DNA from: Algoriphagus sp. AK58
GTDB lineage: Bacteria > Bacteroidota > Bacteroidia > Cytophagales > Cyclobacteriaceae
Assembly: GCF_014324365.1 (NCBI RefSeq)
Contig: NZ_QEIG01000002.1
Coordinates: 159,354 to 223,353 of the forward strand
Direction of reading: 5' to 3'
Length of the DNA stretch: 64,000 nucleotides
The notes under the pieces are model-generated. The model was given only the letters and a program-made list of their open reading frames with translations. It was not told where the DNA came from and searched no databases. The translations under genes and the position numbers were made by a program. Position 1 is the stretch's first letter. Every line of letters starts with the position of its first letter. Shown piece after piece: positions 16,878 through 25,804 of the stretch.

Positions 16878-16895
16878 AAGGGCTTAAGCCCTTTT
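16878..16895. terminator. Palindromic bidirectional terminator
   Basis: A perfect AAGGGCTT/AAGCCCTT palindrome (16878-16893) with A-rich and T-rich flanks lies between convergent genes. It overlaps the stop codon of the minus-strand methyltransferase gene. Confidence 0.7.
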
Positions 16896-17480
16896 CTTTT
16901 TGAAAAAAGCCGGAAAAAGAGCGGGGACTTCCTCCCGATAGCGTTGATAGTTGTTTCGGTATCTCTCAATTAGATTTTTCTCTTCAAAATATATCCCAAA
17001 AGGCAGATAGACTACCAGGCAGGAAAGATGGACCAATGCCCCAACAGTGCCTGCCACAAGAAAATATCCAAAGAAGATGAGTAACAGACCCAAGTAAAGG
17101 GGGTGTCGGACGCGGGCATAAATGCCCGAGACCTGTAGAGATTCGGTTATCGTTGTCCTTTCCGAAAGTAGTCCCAAAAATGCGGGTAGTGAGATTTTTT
17201 TGATTGATCGTGTGATCAGGACGACGCCCAAAGTAGCGATCATGTATCCGGCATAGGAGATTATAGGATTCTTAGTGAAAAGTACTTGAACGGGTAAGAA
17301 AAGAGCTTGGATCAAAATCCCCATGAAAAGCAGCGTGGAAAATAGGCTGTACAATAATCTGTACCATTTCATTCGGTCAGGCCATTTTGCCTCCAAAAAT
17401 CTTTTTAACTTGGAAGCAGCAAGCGCAGTGTGCAGCGAATAGAAAATCGCCCAACTAAGGATCATCAGGAGAATAGCCAT
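16884..17480 (-). CDS. Isoprenylcysteine methyltransferase-like membrane protein
   Basis: This is a 198-residue integral membrane protein with about five hydrophobic segments. The C-terminal half contains the ICMT/PEMT-type SAM-binding signature: VRHPLYLGLLLIFFGY, then two helices and FEEKNLIERYRNNYQRYREEVPALFP, where the E-x(n)-Y-x(2)-Y pattern is typical. Relatives methylate small molecules or lipids in the membrane, and many bacterial members have unknown substrates. The gene is convergent with FKBP 3. It has no partner that would suggest a pathway. Confidence 0.75.
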   Translation of the reverse strand: MAILLMILSWAIFYSLHTALAASKLKRFLEAKWPDRMKWYRLLYSLFSTLLFMGILIQALFLPVQVLFTKNPIISYAGYMIATLGVVLITRSIKKISLPAFLGLLSERTTITESLQVSGIYARVRHPLYLGLLLIFFGYFLVAGTVGALVHLSCLVVYLPFGIYFEEKNLIERYRNNYQRYREEVPALFPAFFKKKRA

Positions 17481-17513
17481 AACCCAAAACTAAACCCAGA
17501 ACTTTAGATTTTT

Positions 17514-18728
17514 ATGAAAATTGGAATAATCCGAGAAGGAAAAATCCCTCCCGACAAGCGGGTTCCTTTTACCCCTACTCAGCTGAAAGAGCTTTCTGAG
17601 GTTTATGGTTCACAGCTTACCTTTCTGGTGGAGTCCAGTTTGATTCGTTGTTATTCCGACGAGGAATATCTGGAGGCCGGCATCCAAGTGGTGGAGGATA
17701 TTTCTGAAGCAGATCTGTTATTTGGGGTAAAGGAAGTTCCCACCCATCAATTGATTCCCGGGAAGACCTATTTTTTCTTTTCGCATACCATCAAGAAACA
17801 GGTCAAAAATCGAGCGTTGCTTAAAAGCGTGCTGGATAAAAACATCCGACTGATCGATTACGAAGTGTTGAAGGATGAAGCGGGGGATCGGGTGGTGGCA
17901 TTTGGACGTTGGGCCGGAATCGTGGGCGCCTACAATGCCTTTTGGACTTATGGAAAGAAAACGGGATTGTATGACCTGAGAAGTGCCTCCGAATGCAGAG
18001 ATCTGGAAGATCTGAAAGTCGAGCTTAAAAAAGTCACCCTTCCTCCTGTCAAGATCGTGGTCACCGGTAAGGGAAGAGTAGGAAAAGGGGTGCTTGAGAT
18101 TTTAAACCACCTCAAAATTACCCAAGTGGACAACCATGAATTCCTGCATTTGTATTTTGAGGAGCCGGTTTTTGTGGTACTGAGCTCCTCAGACTACAAC
18201 AGACGTAAATCAGATGGAGGATATGATCGGGATGAGTTTTATTCCTTTCCTGAGCGATACGAAAGCCATTTCTTGAAATTTGCCGAAGCCGGGGAAATTC
18301 TCATTGCAGCGGCATATTGGGACCCCGGAGCTCCAAGGCTTTTTGAGTTGAAGGACATTAATTCACCCGACTTTTCCATTTCAGTCATTGCCGATGTGAC
18401 CTGTGATGTGGAGGGCTCTATTCCTACTACGTTTCGGGCATCTACAATTCAGGATCCCGTCTATGATGTGGACCGGGAGACAGGTGAGGAGTTACCGGCG
18501 TTTGGTAAGCAAACCAGTATTTCGGTGATGGCTATCGACAATTTGCCTTGCGAGTTGCCTCGGGAATCCAGCGCTGAATTTGGGCGTCAGCTTGGACAGT
18601 GGGTGATTCCTGCGCTTTTTGAAGTAAATGCCCCCATTTTGGAGAGAGCCACCATTGCCAGAGATGGAGACTTGACCTTAGAGTACATGTATTTGAGCGA
18701 TTTTGTAAACCAAGACGAGCATTCTTAA
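17514..18728 (+). CDS. Saccharopine/alanine dehydrogenase-like NAD(P) oxidoreductase
   Basis: This is a cytosolic dehydrogenase of the alanine dehydrogenase/transhydrogenase fold. The N-terminal domain begins KIGIIREGKIPPDKRVPFTP; the RVPFTP segment supplies substrate-binding Arg in the family. FGRWAGIVGAYNAFWTYG resembles lysine-forming saccharopine dehydrogenases. The Rossmann motif is VTGKGRVGKGVLEIL. A C-terminal SISVMAIDNLPCELPRESS segment is also shared with that group. The 404 residues fit. deoC follows after four bases, so the two genes are co-transcribed. The physiological amino or keto acid substrate cannot be deduced. Confidence 0.75.
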   Translation: MKIGIIREGKIPPDKRVPFTPTQLKELSEVYGSQLTFLVESSLIRCYSDEEYLEAGIQVVEDISEADLLFGVKEVPTHQLIPGKTYFFFSHTIKKQVKNRALLKSVLDKNIRLIDYEVLKDEAGDRVVAFGRWAGIVGAYNAFWTYGKKTGLYDLRSASECRDLEDLKVELKKVTLPPVKIVVTGKGRVGKGVLEILNHLKITQVDNHEFLHLYFEEPVFVVLSSSDYNRRKSDGGYDRDEFYSFPERYESHFLKFAEAGEILIAAAYWDPGAPRLFELKDINSPDFSISVIADVTCDVEGSIPTTFRASTIQDPVYDVDRETGEELPAFGKQTSISVMAIDNLPCELPRESSAEFGRQLGQWVIPALFEVNAPILERATIARDGDLTLEYMYLSDFVNQDEHS

Positions 18729-18732
18729 CAGC

Positions 18733-19398
18733 ATGAACAATTTCAACCGATTTTTGGAATCCACTATTTTGAGGCCTACCATGACAGACCAAGACGTGGA
18801 GGTGTTGATCCGTGAAGCCATAGAAGAGCAGTTTGTAGGAGTTTGCGTACCTCCTTTTTGGGTCAAGAAAGTGAAAAGAGACTTGAAAGAAGAAGATATT
18901 CAAGTGGTGACGGTGATCGGATTTCCTTTTGGATTTGAAGATACCGCGACCAAAGTAGCAGAGACTCGCGAGGCGATCAAAAATGGCGCGAATGAATTGG
19001 ACTTGGTCTGGTCACAGACAGCTTTTCACTCCGGGATGAACTGGCCCAAAATCGAAATCGCCCAGATCGCCAAAATCTGCCATGAGGAAGAACGTATTCT
19101 CAAAGTAATCATCGAAACAGCCTATTTAAGTCCAGAGCAAATTCGGGAGGCCTGCTTGATTTGTCAAGATGCAGGCGCAGACTATGTGAAGACGTCCACC
19201 GGATATGCTCCAAGCGGGGCCAAAGTGGAAGACATTGCCTTGATGAGAGAAGTCTTACCCTCTGCGATAGGAATCAAGGCGAGTGGAGGCATCAAGACCT
19301 ATGACTTTGCACTTCAGTTGATCCAAGCCGGAGCCGACCGTATTGGTACAAGCTCTGCAAAAGCTTTGATGGAAGCTTGGAGAAAGGCAAATCCCTAA
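18733..19398 (+). CDS. deoC: Deoxyribose-phosphate aldolase
   Basis: DeoC cleaves 2-deoxyribose 5-phosphate into glyceraldehyde 3-phosphate and acetaldehyde in deoxynucleoside catabolism. The TIM-barrel class I aldolase residues are visible: Asp90 in NELDLVW, the Schiff-base Lys153 in YVKTSTGY and Lys182 in GIKASGGIK. The phosphate-binding GADRIGTSSA lies near the C-terminus. The 221 residues are usual. It is coupled to the preceding dehydrogenase gene and its last four bases overlap the end of the convergent Na/Pi symporter gene. Confidence 0.95.
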   Translation: MNNFNRFLESTILRPTMTDQDVEVLIREAIEEQFVGVCVPPFWVKKVKRDLKEEDIQVVTVIGFPFGFEDTATKVAETREAIKNGANELDLVWSQTAFHSGMNWPKIEIAQIAKICHEEERILKVIIETAYLSPEQIREACLICQDAGADYVKTSTGYAPSGAKVEDIALMREVLPSAIGIKASGGIKTYDFALQLIQAGADRIGTSSAKALMEAWRKANP

Positions 19399-20507
19399 TC
19401 TCTACTGAAGTAGATGAGAATGAAGGGGATAATAAAGAAGGTTAAAAGGATGTAGGCAAATCCCAAGACCCGATTTTGCACCGAAGTTTTTCCCATGTAG
19501 TTAGCTATCCAGACGGGAACTCGTCTCATTTCAGGAAATGGCAGGAATATCAAAGCCCCAAAGCTGTTGAATAAAATATGGACTATGGCCAGGGCAATTG
19601 CAGCCTCCGATTTGTAAATGGAGGCAATGACGGCAGTGATGGTGGTTCCGATATTAGCGCCGACAATAAAAGGAAATGCCTTGGTCAGGGTCACTTTTTT
19701 GTTTGCTACCAGCGGCACCACCAATGAGGTAGTTACGGTACTGGATTGAACAGCTGCGGTGAAAAAGATTCCATAGAAAAATGCCAGCCCGGTCTTTTGA
19801 AAAATCAGCTTGTTTATTTCTTCAAAAGAATTTTTTACGAAGGTTTTGTACATGGCTGTCGAAAGTACCTTGATAGCAAAAAATACCAGGAATACCGACA
19901 ACAACATGGTCAGAAATGGGATGTTGATCTGGTCCACGATCCATTCAGTGGCCGTACGGGTAAACATCCGGTTGTACACGAGTGGGCCTTCAAATGCATT
20001 ATCCGAGGAGAAAAAAGAGGCGATTTTTTCGGCTAAACCTGACAGGAAACCAAAATAGAGTTCCATTGGAAAAAGAATAATCACCGAAAGAATATTGAAA
20101 ACATCGTGAGAAATACCGGCAGATAGCGCTCTACGGAATTCCTTTTTGTTCATGATATAGGAAAAAGAAACCAAAGTCGACGTGAGCGTTGTGCCGATAT
20201 TGGCTCCCAATACGATGGGTACAGCCTGCTGGAGAGTGAGGTTGCCTGATGCCACAATGGCCACTACGCTGGCAGTGACCGTGGAACTACTCTGGATCAA
20301 AGCTGTCACTAACAAACCTATAAACAGGCTTATGAAGGGATTTTTGGTTGCCTGGAGGATTTCAAGCGCAACTCCACTGTTGATGCTTCCCATGGCTACC
20401 GTAAGAAGGTCAATGGCAAAAATGAAAAGCAACAATGCCAGAAATACCTGAAGGTATTTGAAATAGTTGCGGGTAGAAGCCGGTTTTTGCTCTTCCAAAC
20501 TCTCCAT
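19395..20507 (-). CDS. Na/Pi cotransporter family protein (NptA/PhoU-less type)
   Basis: This is an inner-membrane sodium:phosphate symporter-type protein of 370 residues with about nine hydrophobic segments. The two inverted Na_Pi_cotrans repeats are clear: TALIQSSSTVTASVVAIVASG with VLGANIGTTLTSTLVSF, and AAVQSSTVTTSLVVPLVA with IVGANIGTTITAVIAS. Unlike many homologues it has no C-terminal PhoU-like domain. It is transcribed away from a PiT-like permease gene (20736-21872), so two phosphate-type transporters share one intergenic region. Confidence 0.9.
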   Translation of the reverse strand: MESLEEQKPASTRNYFKYLQVFLALLLFIFAIDLLTVAMGSINSGVALEILQATKNPFISLFIGLLVTALIQSSSTVTASVVAIVASGNLTLQQAVPIVLGANIGTTLTSTLVSFSYIMNKKEFRRALSAGISHDVFNILSVIILFPMELYFGFLSGLAEKIASFFSSDNAFEGPLVYNRMFTRTATEWIVDQINIPFLTMLLSVFLVFFAIKVLSTAMYKTFVKNSFEEINKLIFQKTGLAFFYGIFFTAAVQSSTVTTSLVVPLVANKKVTLTKAFPFIVGANIGTTITAVIASIYKSEAAIALAIVHILFNSFGALIFLPFPEMRRVPVWIANYMGKTSVQNRVLGFAYILLTFFIIPFILIYFSRD

Positions 20508-20660
20508 TCCTGGGCTTTTGAGGGGTTGCTGTTGACTGAGGTAGAAAAGGAATTGAAGTTAATCCCAATTCAAAATTTTAATAAGCCTAATGGGCAAAAG
20601 TTGAAATTTTTTTGCGAATTGCAAGTTTAATTTGTCCTAGAAAAGAAGGTTTTGTTCTTA

Positions 20661-20677
20661 GTTAACAATTTGTTAAC
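20661..20677. promoter_or_regulatory. Operator-like inverted repeat between two phosphate-type permeases
   Basis: Perfect 7-bp arms GTTAACA and TGTTAAC with a 3-base spacer, 22 bases upstream of a TAATTTTG -7-like element for the PiT-like gene. The position fits a dimeric regulator site. The regulator is not known. Confidence 0.45.
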
Positions 20678-20699
20678 ATAGGTTGCGGAATATCTTAAT

Positions 20700-20707
20700 T
20701 AATTTTG
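20700..20707 (+). promoter_or_regulatory. Candidate -7 element of the PiT-like gene
   Basis: TAATTTTG agrees with the Bacteroidota TAnnTTTG consensus and lies 28 bases before the ATG at 20736. A TTG at 20683-20685 is closer than the usual -33 spacing. Confidence 0.45.
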
Positions 20708-20735
20708 TCCACGATTTCCCACCCACTCCAAAATT

Positions 20736-21872
20736 ATGGCCAAGCAAAAGCCAATTGACCAAAACATCAATCAGGAGAAACTTTCCAAAAAGACGTATTC
20801 GATCTTTGATTTTACCAAAAGCGAGCGTCCATTCCTGATTACTATCTGTATCCTGATATCCATAGCAGGATTGATCACGCCTTATACCTACGCGGCAATG
20901 TGGTTTGGGTTTGCTTTGGCTGCCTATTCTGCCATTGCAAACGACAGTATCCAAACTATAGGCACCTTCATCGCCTCCAATAATAACCGGCCTTGGTGGA
21001 TTTTATGGTTGTTTATGGGCTTGATTTGGGTGGGAACAGTGTCCTACAGCTGGTATGTCTTCGATGGAGATGTCAGCTATGAGCGCCTAAGTGTGCCTGG
21101 TCTGGAGAAAGCTCCTGAAAGCTTTGTTTTCCTTCAGTTGGCCGCTCCGATTGTCCTGTTGGTGATGACCCGAATGCGAATGCCGGTATCGACCACCTTC
21201 TTATTGTTGAACGTGTTTACCTATAAAGCCGGAACAATTCTGGATGTGATGTTCAAAAGCTTTGTGGGATACCTGCTCGCTTTTACTATGGCTATCGTAG
21301 TATGGTTTATTCTGGAGCGTTTTGTAAAAAATTACCTGAAAGGACAAGCCAAACCTTATTGGATGGTTTTGCAGTGGATTACCTCAGGGGTCCTTTGGGC
21401 AGTGTGGATCATGCAGGATGCGGCCAATATCGCGGTATTTTTGCCGAGACAATTGGATGTTACCGAATTTTCGGTCTATGCCGGATTCGTATTTTTAGGA
21501 CTGGGATTTCTTTTCTATTTGAAAGGGGATAAGATTCAGGACATTGTGAATGAAAAGTCCAATGTCACCGATGTAAGGGCAGCTACCATAGTGGACTTGG
21601 TTTACGCAGTTATCCTTTTCTATTTCAAAATGTACAGCAAAGTACCAATGAGTACCACTTGGGTATTTATTGGGCTCTTGGCTGGCCGTGAGTTGGCTAT
21701 AGCTATCGGCAAGCATGGCAAAGCCAAAAAGAGAAATGCATGGCTGGTGAGGGCCTTCCGTTTGGCTAGGAAAGACATTTTCAAGGCATTGGTCGGATTG
21801 ATTGTATCTTTGATTTTGGCAATCATTATCAACAAAGGAGTACGCGAGGAGATCTTCGCAATGTTTCAATAA
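20736..21872 (+). CDS. Divergent PiT/PHO4-like membrane permease
   Basis: This is a 378-residue membrane protein with about ten hydrophobic segments. It carries two PHO4-type signatures in each half: AIANDSIQTIGTF then RMPVSTTFLLLNV in the first, and QDAANIAVFLPR then KVPMSTTWVFIGLLAGRE in the second. Classical PiT proteins have GANDxANAxGT and PVSTTH in this arrangement, so the duplication is preserved but both signatures are altered. Phosphate or another anion is a likely cargo. The gene is divergent from a Na/Pi symporter and 12 bases upstream of tadA. Confidence 0.7.
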   Translation: MAKQKPIDQNINQEKLSKKTYSIFDFTKSERPFLITICILISIAGLITPYTYAAMWFGFALAAYSAIANDSIQTIGTFIASNNNRPWWILWLFMGLIWVGTVSYSWYVFDGDVSYERLSVPGLEKAPESFVFLQLAAPIVLLVMTRMRMPVSTTFLLLNVFTYKAGTILDVMFKSFVGYLLAFTMAIVVWFILERFVKNYLKGQAKPYWMVLQWITSGVLWAVWIMQDAANIAVFLPRQLDVTEFSVYAGFVFLGLGFLFYLKGDKIQDIVNEKSNVTDVRAATIVDLVYAVILFYFKMYSKVPMSTTWVFIGLLAGRELAIAIGKHGKAKKRNAWLVRAFRLARKDIFKALVGLIVSLILAIIINKGVREEIFAMFQ

Positions 21873-21884
21873 CAGTCTGATTGC

Positions 21885-22328
21885 TTGGAAATTTTCACCC
21901 ACGAGTATTTCATGAATGAGGCCCTAAAACAGGCCAAAATCGCCTTTGAAGAAGGAGAAATACCCGTGGGTGCTGTTATTGTTTCCAAAAATAAAATCAT
22001 CGCCCGGGCCTACAATCAGACCGAAAAGCTCAATGATGTCACGGCCCACGCCGAAATGTTGGCGATCACCGCGGCAGAAAATTACCTAGGCGCCAAATAC
22101 TTAGTGGATTGCCGATTGTATGTGACTCTGGAGCCCTGTCCCATGTGTGCAGGTGCCTTGTATTGGTCCCAAATCAGTGAGATTTATTTTGGCGCTTCAG
22201 ATCCCAAACGTGGATTTCACCAGTGCAATCCGGAAATGCTCCATCCAAAAACCAAGGTTTTTTCGGGTCTGATGGCAAAGGAGTCGGAACAGTTGGTGCT
22301 CGACTTTTTCAAAAAGCTCAGGGAGTAA
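21885..22328 (+). CDS. tadA: tRNA-specific adenosine deaminase
   Basis: TadA converts the wobble adenosine (A34) of tRNA-Arg to inosine. The zinc site is complete: His55 and Glu57 in TAHAEM, Cys85 and Cys88 in EPCPMC. The start is TTG at 21885 rather than ATG at 21912, because the first codons read EIFTHEYFMNEALKQAK and align with the helix at the N-terminus of known TadA proteins. The 147 residues are standard. It follows the PiT-like gene after 12 bases. Confidence 0.93.
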   Translation: MEIFTHEYFMNEALKQAKIAFEEGEIPVGAVIVSKNKIIARAYNQTEKLNDVTAHAEMLAITAAENYLGAKYLVDCRLYVTLEPCPMCAGALYWSQISEIYFGASDPKRGFHQCNPEMLHPKTKVFSGLMAKESEQLVLDFFKKLRE

Positions 22329-22380
22329 GTCTTTTTTTGCCGATCAGAACCTTTTTTGAATAAGTCTGGTTGAGTAGGCG

Positions 22381-22387
22381 TAATTTG
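22381..22387 (+). promoter_or_regulatory. Possible -7 element of the superoxide dismutase gene
   Basis: TAATTTG resembles TAnnTTTG with one base fewer. A TTG at 22356-22358 lies 22 bases upstream, near the usual -33 spacing. The ATG is 44 bases downstream. Weak evidence. Confidence 0.3.
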
Positions 22388-22430
22388 TCAGATAGATTTT
22401 AATTTAATGTTTAACTAAAACCTTATACAT

Positions 22431-23036
22431 ATGGCTTTTGAACTCCCTTCCCTTCCGTATGCTTTTGATGCATTGGAGCCGCACATCGATGCAAGAACTA
22501 TGGAAATCCACCACGGCAAGCACCACAATGCTTACGTGACCAATCTCAATAATGCCATTGCCGGAACAGACTTGGAAGGCAAATCATTGGAAGAACTCAT
22601 GAAAGTGGCTGGTTCTAATACTGCTGTCAGAAATAATGGAGGAGGTCACTGGAATCACAGCCTGTTTTGGCAAATCCTTTCCCCCAATGGCGGAGGTCAA
22701 CCTACTGGAGAGCTTGCCGCTGCGATAGATGCCAAATTCGGGTCTTTTGATGCTTTCAAGGAAACATTCAACAAGGCCGCTGCTACCCGCTTTGGTTCGG
22801 GTTGGGCTTGGCTTTGTGTAGATACCAAAAAGGAACTTTGCGTATGCTCTTCTCCAAACCAAGACAACCCTTTGATGGACGTGGCGGAGTGTCCGGGTAC
22901 GCCGATTTTGGGTCTGGATGTGTGGGAGCATGCCTACTACCTTCATTATCAAAACAGAAGACCGGATTACATCTCCGCTTTCTGGAATGTGATCAATTGG
23001 GAAGAGGTAAGCAAGCGTTATGCTGCTGCAAAGTAA
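22431..23036 (+). CDS. sodA: Superoxide dismutase, Mn-type by sequence
   Basis: The enzyme dismutates superoxide in the cytosol; no signal peptide is present. Metal ligands are His27 (MEIHHGKHH), His76 (HWNHSLFW), Asp163 and His167 ([11 protein letters not shown]). The residues that separate Mn from Fe enzymes are Gly72 (four before His76) and Gln144 in PNQDNPL, both the Mn-type choice; cambialistic use cannot be excluded. 201 residues. An intrinsic terminator follows. Confidence 0.94.
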   Translation: MAFELPSLPYAFDALEPHIDARTMEIHHGKHHNAYVTNLNNAIAGTDLEGKSLEELMKVAGSNTAVRNNGGGHWNHSLFWQILSPNGGGQPTGELAAAIDAKFGSFDAFKETFNKAAATRFGSGWAWLCVDTKKELCVCSSPNQDNPLMDVAECPGTPILGLDVWEHAYYLHYQNRRPDYISAFWNVINWEEVSKRYAAAK

Positions 23037-23061
23037 TCCTGTCTACTCGTTTTAACTCATG

Positions 23062-23091
23062 ATCCCGGGCCGTACAGTCCGGGATTTTTTG
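23062..23091 (+). terminator. Intrinsic terminator of the superoxide dismutase gene
   Basis: A 7-bp stem (ATCCCGG 23062-23068 with CCGGGAT 23079-23085), and six T. Bases 23070-23078, mostly in the loop, are also exactly complementary to 23110-23118. Confidence 0.82.
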
Positions 23092-23249
23092 TCCTATACC
23101 GAATAAAATACTGTACGGTAATGAGACAAGTTTTTTTGCCTTTACTTTCAAAATCTGCGTTCAGTGCGATTTTGAGCAGATTTCTTTCCTTGGCACTTCA
23201 TTTTCCTATAGTGTGGCACGGACAATAAGACTAAGCCAAACTATAAAAA

Positions 23250-25685
23250 ATGAAAACGACCAACTTATTTTTCCTCGCATTTCTTTTCTACCTGCTGGGA
23301 ATTAGCACCCTTGCTGCCTCTCCAAAAGAGGTAGCCAAGATCTCAGGGAAAGTGGCTGACCAAAAAGGACAGCCCGTAGCCTATGCCAATGTGGCTCTGA
23401 TTTCTACCGATGGAGGGTTGGTGGATGGGGCTGTTTCCGATGAAGAGGGCAACTTCATCATCGAATCCACCAAAACCGCCAAGGTTAAGCTTGTGGTATC
23501 TTCCATTGGATACAGATCCTACTCTTCGACCGAATTTGATCTTTTACCCGGCTTGGAGAAAAACTTCGGCAACCTGGCTATCGAAGATGAAATGACGGGG
23601 CTCGATGAGGTAACTGTAAAAGCTTCCCGACCTGAAATCATCATAGAGCCTGACAAAACCATTGTCAATGTGGAAGGAACTGTGATGGCGGAAGGGGCCA
23701 ATGCTTTGGATGTGATCGGAAGATCACCGGGAATCTATGTAGACCAAGACGGGAATATCAACCTCAACGGACGAAGTGGGGCTACTGTGATGATCAATGA
23801 CCGTCCTACTTACATGAGTGCCACTGACCTGGCCAATTTTCTCAGATCTATGCCTGCTGATAACATCAGAAGCATCGAGGTAATCAACAATCCATCTTCA
23901 AGATTTGATGCGGAGGGTTCTGCCGGAGTGATCAATATCCAATTGAAAAGAAATACTGTGGATGGAGTCTTCGGCAATGTCCAAATCGGTGGGCAATATA
24001 ACGGACAGTTTGCTCCTAATGTAGGAGCTACACTAAACGTGAAAAAAGGTAAGCTTTCCACCAATGGAACTTTAAACTACAGTGAATACGCCGTATATAA
24101 CGACATCAGCATCAACAGAAATTTTTCACTCGAGGAGGGAATTTCCAATTTTAATCAGGATTCCCGAATCACTTCCCGGTACAAGACCCCATCTTTCAAT
24201 GGATCCGCCAATTATGAGATTGGTAAAGACCAGAATTTAGGGTTGAATGTGCAGGCCTCGGCTTCAACTGACATAAATAATAATGTTTCAGGAACGGTAA
24301 TCACCAATCCAGGTCAGGTGGAAAACAACTACATCGAGTCATTCAATGAATCGGACGGAAAGCGAAACCGGCTGTTTACCAATCTTCACTATGATGCAAA
24401 GCTGGATACCTTGGGAAGCAAGATTTCTGCGGATGTGGATTTTACCATCATGGACAATGAAAGCACCTCGCTTTTGGACAATTCATATTGGTCAGGAAGT
24501 GATCCCTCTTTCGCCACATCAGACAGAATACTTACTCTCAACGATATGTATTACACCATTTTGACAGCAAAAGCAGACTTTACGAAGGCATTAAAAGGTG
24601 GAAAAGTGTTAGAAACAGGTCTTAAAGGCAGCTGGGTGAAATCAGACAATGACTTGAATTTGAGTAGAGCGGAGGAGGAAGGTCCGTTTGTGCCTGATCC
24701 AAATTCTAACAGATTTATCTATTCTGAAAATGTACTCGCCGCGTATGCTTCTTTGAAAGGGTCTTTTAATCCTAAATTGAGCTACCAGGCCGGTTTGAGA
24801 GGGGAATACTCTGATATCGTAGGTAATTCGGTAACCTTGGAACAGGTTAACAAGCAAAATTATTTCAATCTCTTCCCAAGCCTTTTTGTACAGCATAAAG
24901 TGAGCGACAAATACCAGATCGTGTACAATGCCAATAGAAGGATTACCCGACCCAACTACCGATTGCTGAATCCGTTCATCTATTACATAGATCCATTGAC
25001 CTCTGAGCAGGGTAATCCTAACCTGACCCCTCAATACTCTACCAATTTTGAGATGAACCATGTGGTTAACGGCTCCTATCAATTTACCTTGGGGTATAGT
25101 GTGACGGAAGATGCCTTTATGCAGGTCTTTGTTCAGAACCAAGAAGAGCGAACTACCACGACCTTTACCGACAATTTTGACAAAACAAGGGCTGCCAACT
25201 TCCGTGCGATCGTGCCGGTGGAGCTCAAAAAGTGGTGGACTACATCCAACATGCTTCAGGTAAATTACAACCAGTTTCAAACCCAGATTGGAAATGAGTT
25301 TCTGGATGTAGATCAAGTATCCTATATGGTGAGAACCCAGCAAAATTTCACCTTGCCAAAAGGCTATAAGTTGGAGTTGATGGGTATGTACCTTAGTCCT
25401 CAGATTTGGGGACAGGGCGAAATTGCCGGATTTGGATGGGTAGATGCAGGTATCACCAAGTCAGTGATGAAGGATAAACTTTCGATTGCGGTCAACGGCA
25501 CCGACTTGTTCCGTACGCAAGTCATTAAGGCAAAAGTTCAGTTTGCGGATATTGACACCAACTTCCGGCAATACAGAAGCAATCAGGGAGTCAGAGTTAC
25601 CCTCAGATACAACTTTGCCAAAGGAGAAAGCTTCCGAGTACGGTCCAACTCAGGCAGTACCGAAGAAAGAAACCGATTGGATTAA
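23250..25685 (+). CDS. TonB-dependent receptor, outer membrane beta-barrel family
   Basis: This is an outer-membrane receptor-type protein of 811 residues. A signal peptide (MKTTNLFFLAFLFYLL to LAAS) precedes a carboxypeptidase-regulatory-like domain (about 30-115), a TonB-box-like LDEVTVKA, a plug region (LDVIGRSPGIYVDQDGNINLNGRSG to EVINNPSSRFDAEGSAGVINIQLKR) and a barrel of the OMP_b-brl_3 type, with the RRITRPNYRLLNPF signature frequent in that group. No SusD partner follows. The ligand is not known; relatives are often metal- or stress-regulated. Confidence 0.9.
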   Translation: MKTTNLFFLAFLFYLLGISTLAASPKEVAKISGKVADQKGQPVAYANVALISTDGGLVDGAVSDEEGNFIIESTKTAKVKLVVSSIGYRSYSSTEFDLLPGLEKNFGNLAIEDEMTGLDEVTVKASRPEIIIEPDKTIVNVEGTVMAEGANALDVIGRSPGIYVDQDGNINLNGRSGATVMINDRPTYMSATDLANFLRSMPADNIRSIEVINNPSSRFDAEGSAGVINIQLKRNTVDGVFGNVQIGGQYNGQFAPNVGATLNVKKGKLSTNGTLNYSEYAVYNDISINRNFSLEEGISNFNQDSRITSRYKTPSFNGSANYEIGKDQNLGLNVQASASTDINNNVSGTVITNPGQVENNYIESFNESDGKRNRLFTNLHYDAKLDTLGSKISADVDFTIMDNESTSLLDNSYWSGSDPSFATSDRILTLNDMYYTILTAKADFTKALKGGKVLETGLKGSWVKSDNDLNLSRAEEEGPFVPDPNSNRFIYSENVLAAYASLKGSFNPKLSYQAGLRGEYSDIVGNSVTLEQVNKQNYFNLFPSLFVQHKVSDKYQIVYNANRRITRPNYRLLNPFIYYIDPLTSEQGNPNLTPQYSTNFEMNHVVNGSYQFTLGYSVTEDAFMQVFVQNQEERTTTTFTDNFDKTRAANFRAIVPVELKKWWTTSNMLQVNYNQFQTQIGNEFLDVDQVSYMVRTQQNFTLPKGYKLELMGMYLSPQIWGQGEIAGFGWVDAGITKSVMKDKLSIAVNGTDLFRTQVIKAKVQFADIDTNFRQYRSNQGVRVTLRYNFAKGESFRVRSNSGSTEERNRLD

Positions 25686-25739
25686 AACAAAATCATCCCG
25701 ATTTTCAGGGTAAGACTTATTGAATAAGCACAGCTAATT

Positions 25740-25766
25740 CCTGTCAGGTGTAGAATGCCTGACAGG
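25740..25766. repeat. Inverted repeat with a CCTGTCAGG core
   Basis: Exact 9-bp arms (25740-25748 and 25758-25766) around a 9-base spacer. The arms are the same 9-mer as in the palindrome at 6043-6075. It lies between the receptor and hydrolase genes and may act as a terminator, although the following T run is poor. Confidence 0.6.
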
Positions 25767-25804
25767 ACTTTGCTTTAATGCACGCACCATTTTAACTCCC
25801 ATAT

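Noticed and set aside
24642..25343. Minus-strand frame of 233 codons inside the TonB-dependent receptor
   Set aside because: It is a shadow of the receptor barrel sequence.
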